Numbered from the stretch's first letter, positions 1-13,095 are shown. The stretch: 64,000 nt of DNA from Megachile rotundata (GCF_050947335.1 NC_134995.1:7478501-7542500); one strand, 5' to 3'. Program-made: numbers and translations. The notes: generated from the sequence alone by a model not told the origin.

Positions 1-633
1 TTTATTACCACTCAAAAGTTGTTGCGGCGATCGAAATAAGTAGACAGGTGATACAGCAGCTTCCTCATAAATTAAACATGCATTAATTCTGAAGTTTGTT
101 GTATTTATCGTACGAAATGATATATTGCGTGTATATTTTCATTTGTCTTATAAATTTTACTTCAAATTGCTTCTTGAAATTCAGTTTTCGTGAATCTTTC
201 TCGCGCTAAAAGCTTATTTTAACTGGTTTTCATCGGATTACAATACTTCAGAAAAGTATTGTTGTAATACGAAGTTATTAAGCAAGTTATGTGTACATTA
301 ATTTAATATAAATTTATAGAATGATGTGTTATGAATATTTATACTAGTTGAATAGGAGTTCTATTAATATTAATAATCTACTACAAACACCAACACAAAT
401 TCAATATGAACTTAAACGATTTATTATAAATATATGTATACAAACATATACAAAAATGCACTGTAAACTAATAATGATTCGTTATAAATATCTATTACTA
501 ATTCAGTATATGTTAAATACTAGAAATGATCTATCTACACATATAAATCTCGGTTCAATTTTATTATACTACTAATATTAGGGTGATATTAATATTAGGG
601 TGATATTAATCCTGCTAAATGGAACTATTTATG
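1..633. other. AT-rich unique DNA, no gene seen
   Basis: No exon-like frame, RNA gene or array. The only structure is a short direct duplication near 575-612, where an ATTAGGGTGATATTAAT word occurs twice just before the transposon insertion. Confidence 0.6.
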
Positions 634-635
634 TA

Positions 636-1229
636 CACTACCATCCATAAGTATCCGGACACTTGGTTTCGTTACACAAAACATAGTTGAACTTCATACG
701 AAAGGTATTCAGGGTTATCATATCATTTGTAATAATTATTATTATCTTTTTTGAGGTGTCATAACGTAATAAAATTAATTTTTCAGTACAAATTATACAA
801 TGAAGGTATGAAAGTAAAATTCATGTCCAGAAGTACAAAGTCCAAATTTGTGAATCTAATGAAACGCTTTCGATTCCAAAAAAAATTTTAATTTCTACTG
901 TGTCTCATTTCTATGGTGCAGAACGTATTCAGAGGGTTCTTCGATATGTTTCAAGTGTTTGTAAACTGTTGGTGGATGTTTAGGTTCCCTCAATGGAGAT
1001 AAGAATGGAGGTAACGCTACGCACTCGACAGTTTCGGTTTAGTTCGTCTGTAGCTTCTTTTCCATCGAGATATGAGTTCCAATCAAGAATTATCAATCGA
1101 AAAACGTTCCAGTATTCTGACCTTCGCAGAAAAAAAATCGATTTTAGTTACTGTTGCAGATACTTGAATAACTTTCATGCAACGCGAATGCATATTTCGC
1201 TTGTGTCCGGATACTTATGGACGGTAGTG
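636..1229. mobile_element. Tc1/mariner-type non-autonomous element (MITE)
   Basis: The 594-bp segment is bounded by 27-bp terminal inverted repeats at 636-662 and 1203-1229, which begin CACTACCRTCCATAAGTATC and differ at one position. A TA dinucleotide flanks each end (634-635 and 1230-1231), the target duplication expected of the Tc1/mariner superfamily. The TIR sequence ending in a TCCGGACAC-type block resembles insect Tc1-like ends. No DDE transposase frame is visible on either strand, so this is a non-autonomous derivative that would need a transposase supplied in trans. The near-identical ends suggest fairly recent activity. Confidence 0.85.
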
Positions 1230-1743
1230 TATATACCCATCCCTGTATACAAATATCTGTATTTATCACTTCATTCCATTTTCCAGTAGCAAAAGGGTTG
1301 ATAAGTAGGGTGAACGAATGTTAGTTAAAAAAGAAAAAGTGAACTAGGTTGGCAACCATTTCGAGGATCCCTTCGTCCATCCCTTCTTTGGCCCCATAGT
1401 AATCCGAGCCGACAATACACTTCTAAAATGCCTGCGTCTTCTATATTTTCATGGGGGGTGCGCACGCGCCAGTCTCTCCGACTTCCTGCCATCCGCCGCT
1501 CGTTTCCGCTATTTCACATTATACTGTATGCACGTATCCCCGCCACCGTTCGGGTTACCCCATAGGAAACGCATCTGCACACTCCTCCACGTCTACGGGG
1601 CACCGTAGAGGTTGTAACCTCGCGGGAGACAGATGCTGTGGACCCTTTCGAGCCAAAATTGCACACCTTCGAGACTGCCTTCGATTCGACTTCGTTCGAA
1701 TTTCGTTCAAACACGTTTGTGAAAATTTCTTTAAACTTTTACA
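1230..1743. other. Complex, G+C-richer unique block
   Basis: About 1340-1735 is clearly richer in G+C and in CpG than its surroundings and has moderate open frames on both strands. No splice-bounded exon or recognisable protein is seen. It may be a decayed dispersed repeat or a conserved non-coding element. Confidence 0.4.
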
Positions 1744-2020
1744 AAAAATTTTTACTTAAAAATGTTTTACATTTACGAATTTTCATTTGAAATTTTATAT
1801 CGTTATAAATTATTGAATATGTATTTGTATGTTATTAAAAATTTTTACTTAAAAATGTTTTACATTTACGAATTTTCATTTGAAATTTTATATCGTTATA
1901 AATTATTGAATATGTATTTGTATGTTATTAAAAATTTTTACTTAAAAATGTTCTACATTTACGATTTTTCATTTGAAATTTTATATCGTTAAAAATTATT
2001 GAATATATATTTGTATATTA
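1744..2020. repeat. 93-bp tandem repeat, three copies
   Basis: Three copies of a 93-bp AT-rich unit; the shared ATG words fall at 1762, 1855 and 1948. Copies 1 and 2 are almost identical and copy 3 is slightly diverged. Because 93 is a multiple of three, the frame stays open across the copies, but the product is a low-complexity Phe/Tyr/Leu repeat and is not a gene. Confidence 0.9.
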
Positions 2021-2039
2021 TTATAAGTTGTATTTTACT

Positions 2040-2620
2040 TTGAAGGTCATTGGACAATTAAATGATTTGGAAGTTTAATAATGGAAAAATTGAAACATTT
2101 AAAAATTTGAAAGTTTGATAATTGAACGATTGGAAATGAGAAAGTTGAACGATTAAAAACTTGGAAGTTGGATAAATGTGAAATTTGAGCATTTTGAAAT
2201 ATGAAATTTTTAATATTGGAAGGTTGAAAAGTTAGAGGGTTGAAGAATTCAAAAACTGAAAAGTTAAATAATTGGATAATTGAATAATTGAATAATTGAA
2301 TAATTGAATAATTGAAAAATGGAAAAATTGAAGAATTGAAAAATTAGAAAATTATAAAAGGAGAAAATTGAAAAATGGAAAAATTGAATAATTGAAGAAT
2401 TGAATAATTGAAAAATTAGAAAATTGAATAATTGAATAATTGAAAATTTAAAGAATTGAAAAATAAGAAAATAGACGAATTGAAAAATTGAGTAATTTAA
2501 TAATAATATAATTGAATAATTGTAAAATTCAGTAATCTAGTAACTCGATACTTGAATAATTGAAAAAGTAAAAACTTTAGATACTCAAAAATTTGAAAAA
2601 ACCTTTCAAAATTCACTTGA
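2040..2620. repeat. Degenerate octamer array (AATTGAAT type)
   Basis: Reiterated AATTGAAT / AATTGAAA words, cleanest at about 2270-2480 where the period is 8 bp, decaying on both sides. Same family as the arrays near 12.4 kb (opposite strand) and 25 kb. Confidence 0.8.
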
Positions 2621-3349
2621 TAGAGAACTCGACAACTTTAAAAGAATTGTAGATTAAAATTTTTAAAATCATACTCCAATTTTTATCTCAGAAATTCCTA
2701 TCACAATTACACCTCTCCGTAAAATCATTAAGAAAAGCAAGCCGTAATATATACGCAATAAGAGAATCACAATCGCCTGAAAAGTTTCCTTTCATTATAT
2801 AACAGGTAGGATGTAATTATCTAATTGATCCCAAGACCCACGTTACACCGTTATACTTTGTTACCTGTACCATATAATTTCTAATTAGACTACGCGGCTC
2901 TATAAAATGATCATTATATCATGGTTACACGATATCTGCAAGTATAATTACAAGTGTCTTCTCGTATTGAACGGGCGCACACGTCCGTTTCACGCATGCT
3001 TAATTAGCTCGGCGTTCCTGGGCCAACTTTACGCGATTCCAAAGGACGTTCTCTTTATGTTTCAATGCTAATAGCTCGACGATTACGATAAGGGATAAAT
3101 TGGAAATGAATGGATCGTTTGTTACAGACCTTCACTTCTGACTTTCTTAACGGGGAAAGAAACGGGTGTGAAATATGGAAATTGCTCTCGGTAGAACAAT
3201 GTAGCAATGTTGTACTACGTATGTTGTATCACTGTATGCTTTATAAATTCATTCAGAATGGATCTTCATTTTTAAATTATTATAATTTTAAGTTTTTTAG
3301 AGGTGCAATTATTTAGTTATGGTAAATGTGATTTTTGAGATGTGAAGTG
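2621..3349. other. Unique non-coding DNA
   Basis: Complex sequence with a modest G+C rise at 2940-3080. No exon or RNA gene is supported. Confidence 0.5.
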
Positions 3350-3406
3350 GGTGTGGTGATGCTCCTGCAAATGTAATAGTCGCGAGTTCGAATCCAATGG
3401 AGTGCA
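3350..3406 (+). pseudogene. Decayed tRNA-Thr-like sequence
   Basis: The segment carries an excellent B box (GAGTTCGAATCC at 3384-3395) preceded by GTCGC, a TGTAA word where a Thr anticodon region would lie (about 3372), and a GTGGT D-loop-like word about 3353. A T-rich run (about 3412-3431) follows, as expected for a Pol III terminator. The T stem and acceptor stem do not pair properly, so a functional tRNA is unlikely; a tRNA pseudogene or tRNA-derived SINE head is more likely. Compare 20272-20340 on the other strand. Confidence 0.4.
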
Positions 3407-3431
3407 AAAATATTTTTTTATTTTTTTTTTT

Positions 3432-4514
3432 GTTCAATTTTTATGTGGATGTGTTTCTTATATATTTATATTAATTCACATTGTCAAATCTTTTATTCTA
3501 CACAAATTTAAAAATTAATATCACAATATAATATGCAATTTCCATTTATTTGTTCAATCAGTAGTCTTCAAGTTTGTACATCATCTAAAAGGCTTTGTTA
3601 ATATAAATAAATATATTCTCTCACTAAAGAACTTTTTCATTCTTGTTTCTACATCATTGTACATATCTAAAGAACATTGCTTAAATAAATAAATAATGTA
3701 CATATCTATAAAAGTAAACTAAATTTTTCAATTTTGTAAATGTTATCATACTCCACTTTTGTCATAAATACATATAATTGATAATACGTCAGTTAATTGA
3801 TTAATCGTTTCGCGACGTCAGGATTTAATAACCGAGCAGTGTCTCCACGATTCCCGAGTTTCGCATGGTTGTCTGTGCCGATGAAATGGCCGGAATCTCC
3901 GAAATTACAGGCAACGAGCTACAGCCCTTCGTTTAAGCGCCTCTTTTGGCCCATTTGCCAGTTTCCTTCCGATTTTCAACGCACATCGTTTCACCGAAAT
4001 CGTTCGTGCAGATGGATAATTGTATACGCTCGGTAGATTTCGCCCGAGGTTGTTTAGAACGATTTTCGAGCAACATGAATCATGTAGACCGTGTGTGAAT
4101 CTGACTGAGATGACAATTTCGTTAGATTGTCGTCGGATATTATCTTCTAATTATACAGTATTTATGATTTATGGATTTAAACGTAGATGCGAGTATATAT
4201 AATTTGTAGATTTAAATGTAGATGCGATTGTAATTTATGCGTTTAAATAAAAATGCAAATGAAAAAGAAATGTAGGGATGAGACAGGTGTTGCAGGGCTG
4301 AACACTTATTTGGAACACTATGTTCTTTTAACGAAATTTATTGTGGGTTTATTAATTATTGTAAGTGTTATTTAATGTCAATTGTTAATTTTTTAATTTG
4401 GGAAGGTTTTGATAAATTTTTTATTTGGGGTGCATCTAGTTATTTAGTTTTTGGTAGTCGCAGTTGTGGCACGATTAAGTGACTTTTGGAAATTTGAGTA
4501 TTTTGGAAATTTAA
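3432..4514. other. AT-rich unique DNA with one complex island
   Basis: Nothing gene-like. About 3790-4060 is G+C-richer with an open frame, but there is no splice context or recognised protein. Confidence 0.5.
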
Positions 4515-4960
4515 GGATTTTGAAATAGAGAACTTGGAAATTTGGAGAATTTAGAGAATTTAGGGAATTTGGGGAATTTGAGGAATTTAGGGAATTTAGG
4601 GATTTTGGGAAATTTAGGGAATTTGGGGAATATAGGAAATTTGAGGAATTTAGGGAATTTGGGGAATTTAGAGAATTTAGGGAATTTGGGGAATTTAGGG
4701 AATTTAGGGAATTTAGGGAATTTGGGAAATTTAGGGAATTTGGGGAATTTGGAAAATTAAGAATATGGAAATTTGGGGAATTTCGAAAATTAAGAATATG
4801 GAAATTTGGGGAATTTTGGGAATTCGGGGAATTTGGAAAATTTGGGGAATTTTGAGAATTTTGAGAATTTTGAGAATTTAGAAAATTAAGAATATAGAAA
4901 TTTGGAGAATTTGGAAAATTAAGAATATAGTAATTTTAGGAATTTGTGAAGTGAAATTCT
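4515..4960. repeat. 9-bp minisatellite (GGAATTTGG type)
   Basis: Tandem GGAATTTGG/GGAATTTAG nonamers, most regular at 4540-4755 and decaying to 8-10-bp variants afterwards. The 9-bp period gives an open Asn-Leu-Gly repeat frame that should not be called as protein. Confidence 0.9.
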
Positions 4961-5484
4961 AATAATTTAGAAATTGTTATATTTTAAGTTCCATCATTTG
5001 AAAATTTGGAAATTTAAAATATGCGAATTAAAAAATTGTTAAATTTAGAAATTTGACAATTTAAAAACTTGAATATTTGAAAATTTAAGAACGTAAAAAT
5101 TTAAAAGATTGAAATAGTAATAGTTACACCAATGGACGCAATGCATCTTCGCAAGTATCTTGTATAATGGTACACCATGTCATGATGAAACAATGGAGAA
5201 ACATAATTCAGGTAGTAGTTTCCTATTGAAAGAAAAAACGAACTGTTTCGCAATCTTCATTCATTTATTTGTACACGTGTGCTTGACAGTTCTTCCCACG
5301 TGAAATAGGAAATTGTAGGTTTCTTTGTAAACAAGCATTATTTTTTTCTCATTTATTTATTTATAAATGTCATATTATTTGTTACATTATTAATTTTGGA
5401 ACTGTTTATTCAAATTTACAAAATTTAAACATTTAGATGAAGCACAGTTTTAAAATATCAAAATTTTCAAATTTTAAAGTTTAA
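4961..5484. other. AT-rich unique DNA
   Basis: No coding, RNA or regulatory feature recognised. The edges are degenerate remnants of the neighbouring arrays. Confidence 0.5.
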
Positions 5485-6100
5485 AAATTCAAAAATTCAA
5501 AGATCAAAAAGTTGAAAAATCTCAAATTTTCAAAATTCCAAATTCTCAAAATTCCAATTTCTCAAAATTCCAAATTCTCAAAATTCCAAATTCTCAAAAT
5601 TCCAAGTTCTCAAAATTCCAAATTCTCAAAATTCCAAATTCTCAAAATTCCAAGTTCTCAAAATTCCATGTTCTCAAAATTCCATGTTCTCAAAATTCCA
5701 AATTCTCAAAATTCCATATTCTCAAAATTCCAAATTCTCAAAATTCCAAATTTTCAAAATTCCAAATTCTCAAAATTCCAAATTCTCAAAATTCCAAATT
5801 CTCAAAATTCCAAATTCTCAAAATTCCAAATTCTCAAAATTCCAAATTCTCAAAATTCCAAATTCTCAAAATTCCAAATTCTCAAAATTCCAAATTCTCA
5901 AAATTCCAAATTCTCAAAATTCCAAATTCTCAAAATTCCAAATTCTCAAAATTCTAAATTCTCAAAATTTCAAAATTCTACAGTTCCAAACTCCCAGAAT
6001 TCCAAAATCTCAAAATTCCACAGTTCCGATATTGTAAAATTCCAAAATTCCAAAATTGCAAAATTCAAGAATACAAAAATACAAAAATTCCAAAATCCCA
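5485..6100. repeat. 16-bp minisatellite (CAAATTCTCAAAATTC)
   Basis: At least 30 copies of a 16-bp unit, almost perfect between 5530 and 5960. On the other strand the unit reads GAATTTTGAGAATTTG, which relates it to the GAATTTGG arrays elsewhere. Two + frames are open for over 100 codons purely because the unit lacks stops in those frames. Confidence 0.95.
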
Positions 6101-6544
6101 CTTCTGAAAATAAAAATGTCCCACATTTCATATTACATATTTTGAATCAATTATAAAATCTTATTTACCTCCGACCATTAAGCACTAGGTTAGTACGTGC
6201 ATACCTCAAGGAAATAGAAATGTAAAACAGTAAAATGGAGAGTGTTCTGGAAGGAAGCCAGTCACGCTGGACGACGGCGATTAAACGATCGAAAGTAAGT
6301 TCGACACAAACCGGACAAACGGTTTCCGTTAGTACGATCGTTACGCAAGAGGAACACCGGTTCGGATAAAAAGGATGTGCGAAAGGAAGCCATAGCTACG
6401 AACTTCGTGGCTGTATTTCCTATCCTTTGTAAACCTGATCGATTCCCTTTTTCCTGTTTGCTGAGATTCAGTATTCTATATTCCATCATATTATTTATTA
6501 ATACGAATTACGTTTATAACCATCGTTTTCTTTTCTAATTATAG
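6101..6544. other. Unique complex block
   Basis: 6240-6480 is of ordinary complexity and somewhat G+C-richer. A 75-codon minus-strand frame has no recognisable domain and no splice context, so no gene is called. Confidence 0.45.
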
Positions 6545-6780
6545 TACTATTCAATTTTTATTTAATTTTATTCAATATTTTATTAAATGTTTATTCAATT
6601 TTATTCAATATTTTATTCAATATGTTATTCAATTTTTATTCAATTTTATTCAATATTTTATTCGATAATTTATTCGATGTTTTATTCGATATTTTATTCG
6701 ATATTTTATTCGATATTTTATTCGATATTTTATTCGATATTTTATTTAATTTTATTCAATATTTTATTGAATTTTTAATT
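6545..6780. repeat. 12-bp minisatellite (TTCGATATTTTA)
   Basis: Tandem TTCAATATTTTA/TTCGATATTTTA dodecamers; the TTCGATATTTTA form is homogeneous at 6660-6745. Confidence 0.9.
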
Positions 6781-7794
6781 TTAAACAAATGTTCTATTTT
6801 TGAGTTACAATATTAATTTTATGATTTTCAATTTTTTGTTTTGTGTAAATATTTTATTTTGGGTTATAATATTAAATTTTGTGGTATTCAATTTTCTACT
6901 TTGAGTAAACATTAAATGTTGTGATCTTCAATTTTTTATTTTGAACAAATACTTAATTTTAACCAAATATTTTACTGTGATTTGTTAAGTGTTACGATAC
7001 TCAATATTTCATTTTGAATTACAATATTAATAAATGCATAATACATATTAACCTTAACTTTCAATATTTTTCATTCATTTTAGAATCCATTCCTCGTCTC
7101 CTGTGAACCTAATCAATTTCCTAGTGGTCCTTTGAAATGTTCCTGCAGATGTCACAGTTTGGAGCAAGCACAAGATGTATTGGTAACAATCTTTTCAATT
7201 ACAAAATTAAATTATTTATTCAGAAGTGCAATAACATTCCTCTCTTGTTTAATATGAAATTTTCAATAAATCACAAGTGTATACAAAAAATATGAAATAC
7301 ACCTTGCGTAACCTGTTCTATAAGATTCAAAGGGGTCGCAGAGAACAGGGTTCGAGGATTGCTATACGTGTTCCAAAAGCAGTAGCATGAAATCGAATAG
7401 GGGTGAGTACAGTGGTCACGTGTTTATAGTCATGATCGAAGGGGCTGAATGCCACCCCTCGATAATGAGGGTCTAAAAATGTCTTCTCCGGTAAATGTTG
7501 CCCTGTATGACCTCGTAAAATGTTCCCCTCTTAACTTCTTGATTTAACCTGTTGCTATGTGAACGAACCATAGTTTGTAAATACGAGAAAATGAGTTTTA
7601 GATAGATAGTTTAACACGTACTAATTTTGCCACTATTCTTATTGTTAACATCATTTTTGGCAATTTTTTTAGTTAAAATTATTTGTAGAATATTATTTCT
7701 CTTTACGCTGTTTATTTTTTGACAATAATTAATTTATTTAATTTATTTTCAAGACAATAATTAATTTAGGTATTTATTATTGATGTTGGTATGT
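6781..7794. other. AT-rich non-coding DNA
   Basis: 6790-7050 has loosely repeated ATATTAAATTTTG-like words. 7080-7560 is unique and more complex. No exon, RNA gene or mobile element is supported. Confidence 0.5.
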
Positions 7795-8580
7795 CACGTG
7801 AAAAAATATAATTCACAAAATAGCACCTATGTAAGCTAGAAAATATAACACCAAAGTACACGATATAAGTTAAGAAGAAAATATTACAAGGACTCAATAG
7901 GAGTCACAAAACATCACATCACAACCACTCATAGTTCATAAAACAGCATCCACATAAACTAGAAAATGTTACAACACCAAAGTACACGACATAAGTTAAC
8001 AAAAAAATGACAAGAATTGCTTGATAAGAGTCACGAAACATTACACTGCAGCCACCCATAACTCATAAACCAGCACACGAAAAAATATGATTCATAAAAA
8101 GCACCCACATAAGTTAAAAAGTATCACAACGCCAAAGTACATGATATAAGTTAAAAAAGGAATGATGCAACTCTTTAATAGCAATCACAAATCATCATAC
8201 CACAACTTCCCATAGTTCATAAAACAGCACCCACATAAACTAGAAAATATTCAAATATCACAACACCAAAGTACATGATGTAAGTTAAAAAAAGATACTA
8301 CAATCACTTGATAGTAGTTAGAAAACACCATACCACAACCAGTCATAATTCATAAAATAACTCACGAAGAAATATGATTCATAAAACAGCACCCATATAA
8401 GCTAGAAAATATCAGAACATCAAAGTACACGATATAAGTTAAAAAAAATACTACAACCACTTGATGGGACTTAAAAAACACCATACCCAACCACCCATAA
8501 TTCACTAAAAGCACCCATATAAGCTAGAAAACATCACAACACCAAAGTGCACGATACAAGTAAAAGACCACCACAACCAT
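7795..8580. repeat. Diverged tandem repeat, unit about 140 bp
   Basis: A block containing the word CCAAAGTACACGATATAAG recurs at about 7852, 7977, 8132, 8266, 8420 and 8542, giving spacings of 122-155 bp. Intervening words such as CATAAAACAGCACCCA also recur. The copies are clearly diverged, so this is an old array. Confidence 0.8.
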
Positions 8581-9639
8581 CACGAAATCGATACAAGTCA
8601 TAAAGTAATTTCAGCGATCAGATACCCGGTTTCCCAGAAATTCCAAACGATACGAGTTCCAACAATACGTTCGAATCTCGAACACGGCATTAAAAGAAGA
8701 TGCATTGTAGATTTTATATCGTCTATCCGGCTGCTCAATGGCTCGATGGTTGCTCACGTCTGAACGATCCAACAGAAAGAGTGTTGGCTCGAGGGAAAAC
8801 TGGAGCACGTTGATACCGCGAAACTTACGATTCCCCCAAGTGATACGGAAATATGTAAATAGAGTCGTATAGGAAGACGGTGGTTGAAGCATGGTTCGGT
8901 ATTCTGCGTTGAAAACGGTCCAAATGGCAACGTTTGCGATCATGAATTATTCAGATGGTGGGATGAGTGCACGCGAAGTTATCGTAAGTAGAATCCCGCG
9001 TTTCCCTCGGCAGAGACTGGACATTTCTGTAAGACTTCGTCGAATTATTTCCGATTACGATCGATTAATTAAAACGCGGGAAGTACAAATATTCGTTTCC
9101 ATAGGTGGCGGGATCGGTGTAATCGTTTCCGGCACGCTTTCTTTTCCTTCGATGGACCGCGAATGATAGCATCGTTTCTTGTAAACACGCTCGTTTCTGA
9201 TCGGATCGACAATAGGGAATGTGTAATTAGGCGGAGTTGTACGGGTCATTTTTTTGTTGTTACGCTTTTAAATGAAATTATAGGTATTAATATTGATATG
9301 TACCAAGATTACACAAATCTAGGGTAGCAGATATCGATGTAGGTTTAAAGAAAGGTGGATTTCTGGATATCGAAGGTAATGTAGAATTTGTAAGTAAACT
9401 ATAAATTAAATTATATTAAATTAATAACTGCATATGTAGTTATTAATGAATTCTAAATTTATAGGAATTTGGAAAAATTAGGGATGTAGGCGTATGGAGG
9501 TTTAGGGAGGCTTATAGATATCGACCAAAATATAGGGAAATTTCAAATTGAATTGTGGATATAGGTGTGCAAGATTACAGGAATCTAGAGAATATAACTA
9601 CATAAAGATATGATAATGTAAGAATATAGGAATTTAGAA
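8581..9639. other. Unique block, complex then AT-rich
   Basis: 8590-9250 is complex sequence with open frames on both strands and no recognised protein or splice sites; it could be a conserved non-coding element. 9270-9640 is AT-rich with a 26-bp imperfect palindrome at 9421-9446. Confidence 0.45.
9421..9446. repeat. 26-bp near-perfect palindrome
   Basis: TTAATAACT is followed by its inverted copy around a CATATG centre, with one mismatched pair. It could extrude a small hairpin or bind a dimeric factor; no function is inferred. Confidence 0.7.
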
Positions 9640-10470
9640 CGTATGGATCTAGGGATATTAGGATCTGGGGATATTGGGATCTAGGAGTGTTGGAATCGAG
9701 GGATATTGGGATCCAGGAGTATTGGAATCTAAAGATATTGGGATCTTAGGAGTATTCGAATCTAGTGGTATTAGAATCTAGGGATATTCGGATCTAGGAG
9801 TGTTGGAATCGAGGGATATTGAGATCTAGGAGTATTGGATTCTAGGGATATTGCGATCTAGAAATATTGAAATTTAGGGATATTGGAATCTAGGAGTATT
9901 GGGATTTGGGAGTATTGGGATCTAGGGATATTGAAATTTAGGAGTATTGGAATCTAAGGATATTGAAATCTTAGGGGTATTGGAATCTAGGGATATTGGA
10001 ATCTAGGAGTATTGGGATCTAGGGATATTGAGATCTAGAAGTATTGAAATTTAAGGATATTAAGATCTAGGAGTATTGGAATCTAGGGATATTGAAATCT
10101 AGAAGTATTGGGATCTAGGGGTATTGGAATCTAAGGATATTGAGATCTAGAAGTATTGGGATCTAGGAATTTTGAGATCTTAGGGGTATTGGAATCTAGG
10201 GATATTGAAATCTAGATGTATTGGGATCTAGGAATATTGAGATCTTAGAGGTATTGGAATCTAGGGATATTGAGATCTAGGAGTATTGGAATCTAGGGAT
10301 ATTGAAATCTAGAAGTATTGGGATCTAGGGATATTGAGATCTAGGAGTATTGGAATCTAGACATATTGAAATCTAGAAGTATTGGAATCTAGGAATATTG
10401 AGATCTTAGGAGTATTCGACTCTAGGGATATTGGAATCTAGGGATATGGAAATCTAGGGACTTTCGAATT
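9640..10470. repeat. 32-bp array built of four octamers
   Basis: About 25 copies of a 32-bp unit made of octamers of the types GGATATTG, GGATCTAG, GAGTATTG and GAATCTAG, with copy-to-copy substitutions. The modular 8-bp build is the same as in the arrays near 33.6, 38.2, 53.5 and 62 kb although the sequence differs. Confidence 0.9.
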
Positions 10471-12409
10471 TAGAGATATAGGTATCCAGAAATGTGCAAA
10501 TCCAAAGATACGAGAATCTTCAGATATGTTATATTTATGGCCATGAAAATCTGGGTATATGAAACTCTAGGGATATTGAAACCTATTGATGTAGGTACGT
10601 AGAGATACAATATTTAGGCACCTAGAAATCTTCCATCCCAAAGACATCAATATCCATAAATTCAGCATTCGTTAGTTTAGGTTAGGTTAGATCTAGAAAT
10701 GTAGAGACATAGAGATGTAGAAATTTCATATTATAATAATATATTTTAAAATTATACACGTTTCAATATTACAGTAATCATATATGAAAGTCGTTGAGTT
10801 ATTTGCTCAAATAATAATCAAAGTAAAAGTCCATGATGCGAATGACTATTTGTCCATGATACACTCTGATTATTTGTCCCATATAAGTGAATAGTAAATA
10901 TTTATTCAGTTATAATAGTAAGTACTAATTGTATATGTATCGCGTAACGAATACATATCCGAAAAATTGCAACAGACCAATGGTAAATTTGTAAACGCGA
11001 AATGGTTTCCGTCCAAAAATGGATATAACGATCCACATTCCACTTGGATCAACCTGGCAAAGCTGCCGAGTTGTTCACCGTGACGACGGAGGCTTGTTTT
11101 GGTTCGCCATTTCGAGTTACAGGATCGATGTACAACGGTAGAAATATCGTGTTTCCTTGGGATTCGAGATGCGTTTCTGGTCCCATGACAATACCACTAG
11201 GATCACGACCGACCAGTGAAATGCCAAGGCGAAAACTTTCGGTAACCACGTAAATTGTGTAATTTCTCAGGACGTTAATCATGCTATTAAAGCTCGTTCC
11301 ACGTCCATTAAGTTTTCGTGTCAAAAAATCGTGTATCGAATAGACTCGATTACTATACAGGTACCCTTATGGTCGACTCACCTTCCTGACTATTAAATAA
11401 ATAACTTCAATTATGTATATAATTCGAACTCAAACACGATGCGGGTTGTCGAACCAATAACGATATCTGTGCTCGTCTTTTCATAAATTAGGGTGATTTC
11501 AAAGGAACTGGAAATCTTCACAAGCATAATTTAAATTTAGTTTGTCTCTGATTATCAGAAATAATTTTGATGTCTAATTTTTTACTGTGTAGATGTAAGT
11601 GGTGTAATCAAGCTTATTGGAACCTCGCTTCGATAGTTTTACAAGATAAATGAATTAATTACAAGATAAGTAATTAAAGTGATAGGATATATTAAAGTGG
11701 TAAAGGCGTTTATACGATAAAAATATGCACCAATCACGTAGCCGCGTGAAATGAACGATACGCGATTGAATAAATCCTGAAAGGGAAGACGAAATACAAT
11801 TTGGACGCGACGGCGAGACACACGAGGATGACACGAACGAAAATCGAGTTTCATGAGACGAGCAGGTAAATAAAATCGAAGGGAACAAGGGGAAGCATGA
11901 AACGGTCGACATGATCCGTAGTACGCAAGGAAACCGCATTGCAGTCCTGGGAGTCCTTGTATCCTTGCAGCCAGGAGAAAATTCAATTTGCGGAGCCACT
12001 CAGTGGCTCGATGGAGACACTGGCTCGACGCGTGTACCTTGCTGCGCGACGAGAAACGGCATTAAAGTCGGAAATTAGATCGAAATGGAGAGCTCGAAAT
12101 CGAAGGCAGATCGATTTATATGAGGGAAATATTCGACATCGATACCGCTCTTACATTCATCGGTTCGTTGCTCGAAACTGGTTCTTGATGTTTCGTTTTA
12201 TAATTAATTGCAACTGGGAAAATCAAGCTGCGGTAATCTTCTGATAAATTGCGACTTCATTCAAATTTTATGATTTGCAAATTTGTAAATTATCGTGTCG
12301 AATTTACATCTGTTTAAATTTATCGATTTTGGTTGAGAGCCAAAGCTTCGAAACTGATAGATTACCCAGTTTTCCAGTTTTCCTGTTTTTGAGTCTTTCC
12401 AGTTTTATA
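10471..12409. other. Unique upstream DNA
   Basis: 10690-11640 and 11640-12250 are of normal complexity; 11040-11330 and 11940-12180 are G+C-richer with short open frames on both strands. None shows a recognisable domain or good splice boundaries. These islands are candidates for upstream regulatory DNA of the gene starting near 13.7 kb. Confidence 0.45.
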
Positions 12410-12725
12410 GTTGTCAATTTTTCAATTTTTCGATTTTTTGACTTTTTGATTTTTCAATTTTTCAATTTTTCAATATTTCAATTACTCCATTTTTCAATTT
12501 TTCAATTTTTCAATTTTTCAATTTCTCAATTTCTCAATTTCTTAATTTTTCAATTTTTCAACTTATCCATTTCTCAATTTTTCAACTACTCAATTATTCA
12601 ATTACTCAATTATGTCATTACTCAAATATTCAATTACTCAATTATACAATTATACAGTTATACAATTATACAATTATTCACCTATTCAATTATTCAGTTA
12701 TTCAATTATTTAATTATCCAATCTT
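12410..12725. repeat. Octamer array (TCAATTTT type)
   Basis: Reiterated TCAATTTT, TCAATTAC and TCAATTAT words with an 8-bp period, i.e. the reverse-complement sense of the AATTGAAA arrays at 2 kb and 25 kb. Confidence 0.85.
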
Positions 12726-12809
12726 CAAATTTCACACGTTATAACTTATCCAGTTTTCAAACTTTACATTTTTCCATTTAATTATAAAGATTGTAATTAA
12801 TCAATTTTC

Positions 12810-13095
12810 CAATTGTCTAATAATAAAGTTTTTAATTATTCAGTTTCCCAATTGTTCAATTATAAAGTTTTTAATTATTCAGTTTCCCAATTGTTCAATT
12901 ATAAAGTTTTTAATTATTCAGTTTCCCAATTGTTCAGTTATAAAGTACTTAATTATTCAGTTTCCCAATTGTTTAATTATAAAGTTCTTAACTATTCACT
13001 GTCCCAATTATTCAATTACTATGTTTTCAATTATTCAGTGCGTCAGTTATTCAATTATAAAATTTTCAATTATTCACTTTCCCAATTACCCAGTT
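12810..13095. repeat. 39-bp tandem repeat
   Basis: At least six copies of a 39-bp unit; the word CAGTTTCCCAATTGTT recurs at 12841, 12880, 12919 and 12958 and then diverges. The period is a multiple of three, so a Tyr/Ser/Val-rich frame stays open without being a gene. Confidence 0.9.

Noticed and set aside
1340..1365. TAGGTTGGCAACC word resembling a mariner end
   Set aside because: No matching inverted copy or TA duplication was found nearby.
5512..6156. 214-codon Lys/Ser/Asn/Gln-rich frame
   Set aside because: Product of the 16-bp CAAATTCTCAAAATTC array; it ends soon after the array does.
10671..10692. TTAGG-like words suggesting a telomere repeat
   Set aside because: Only about two consecutive TTAGG units; chance in AT-rich DNA.
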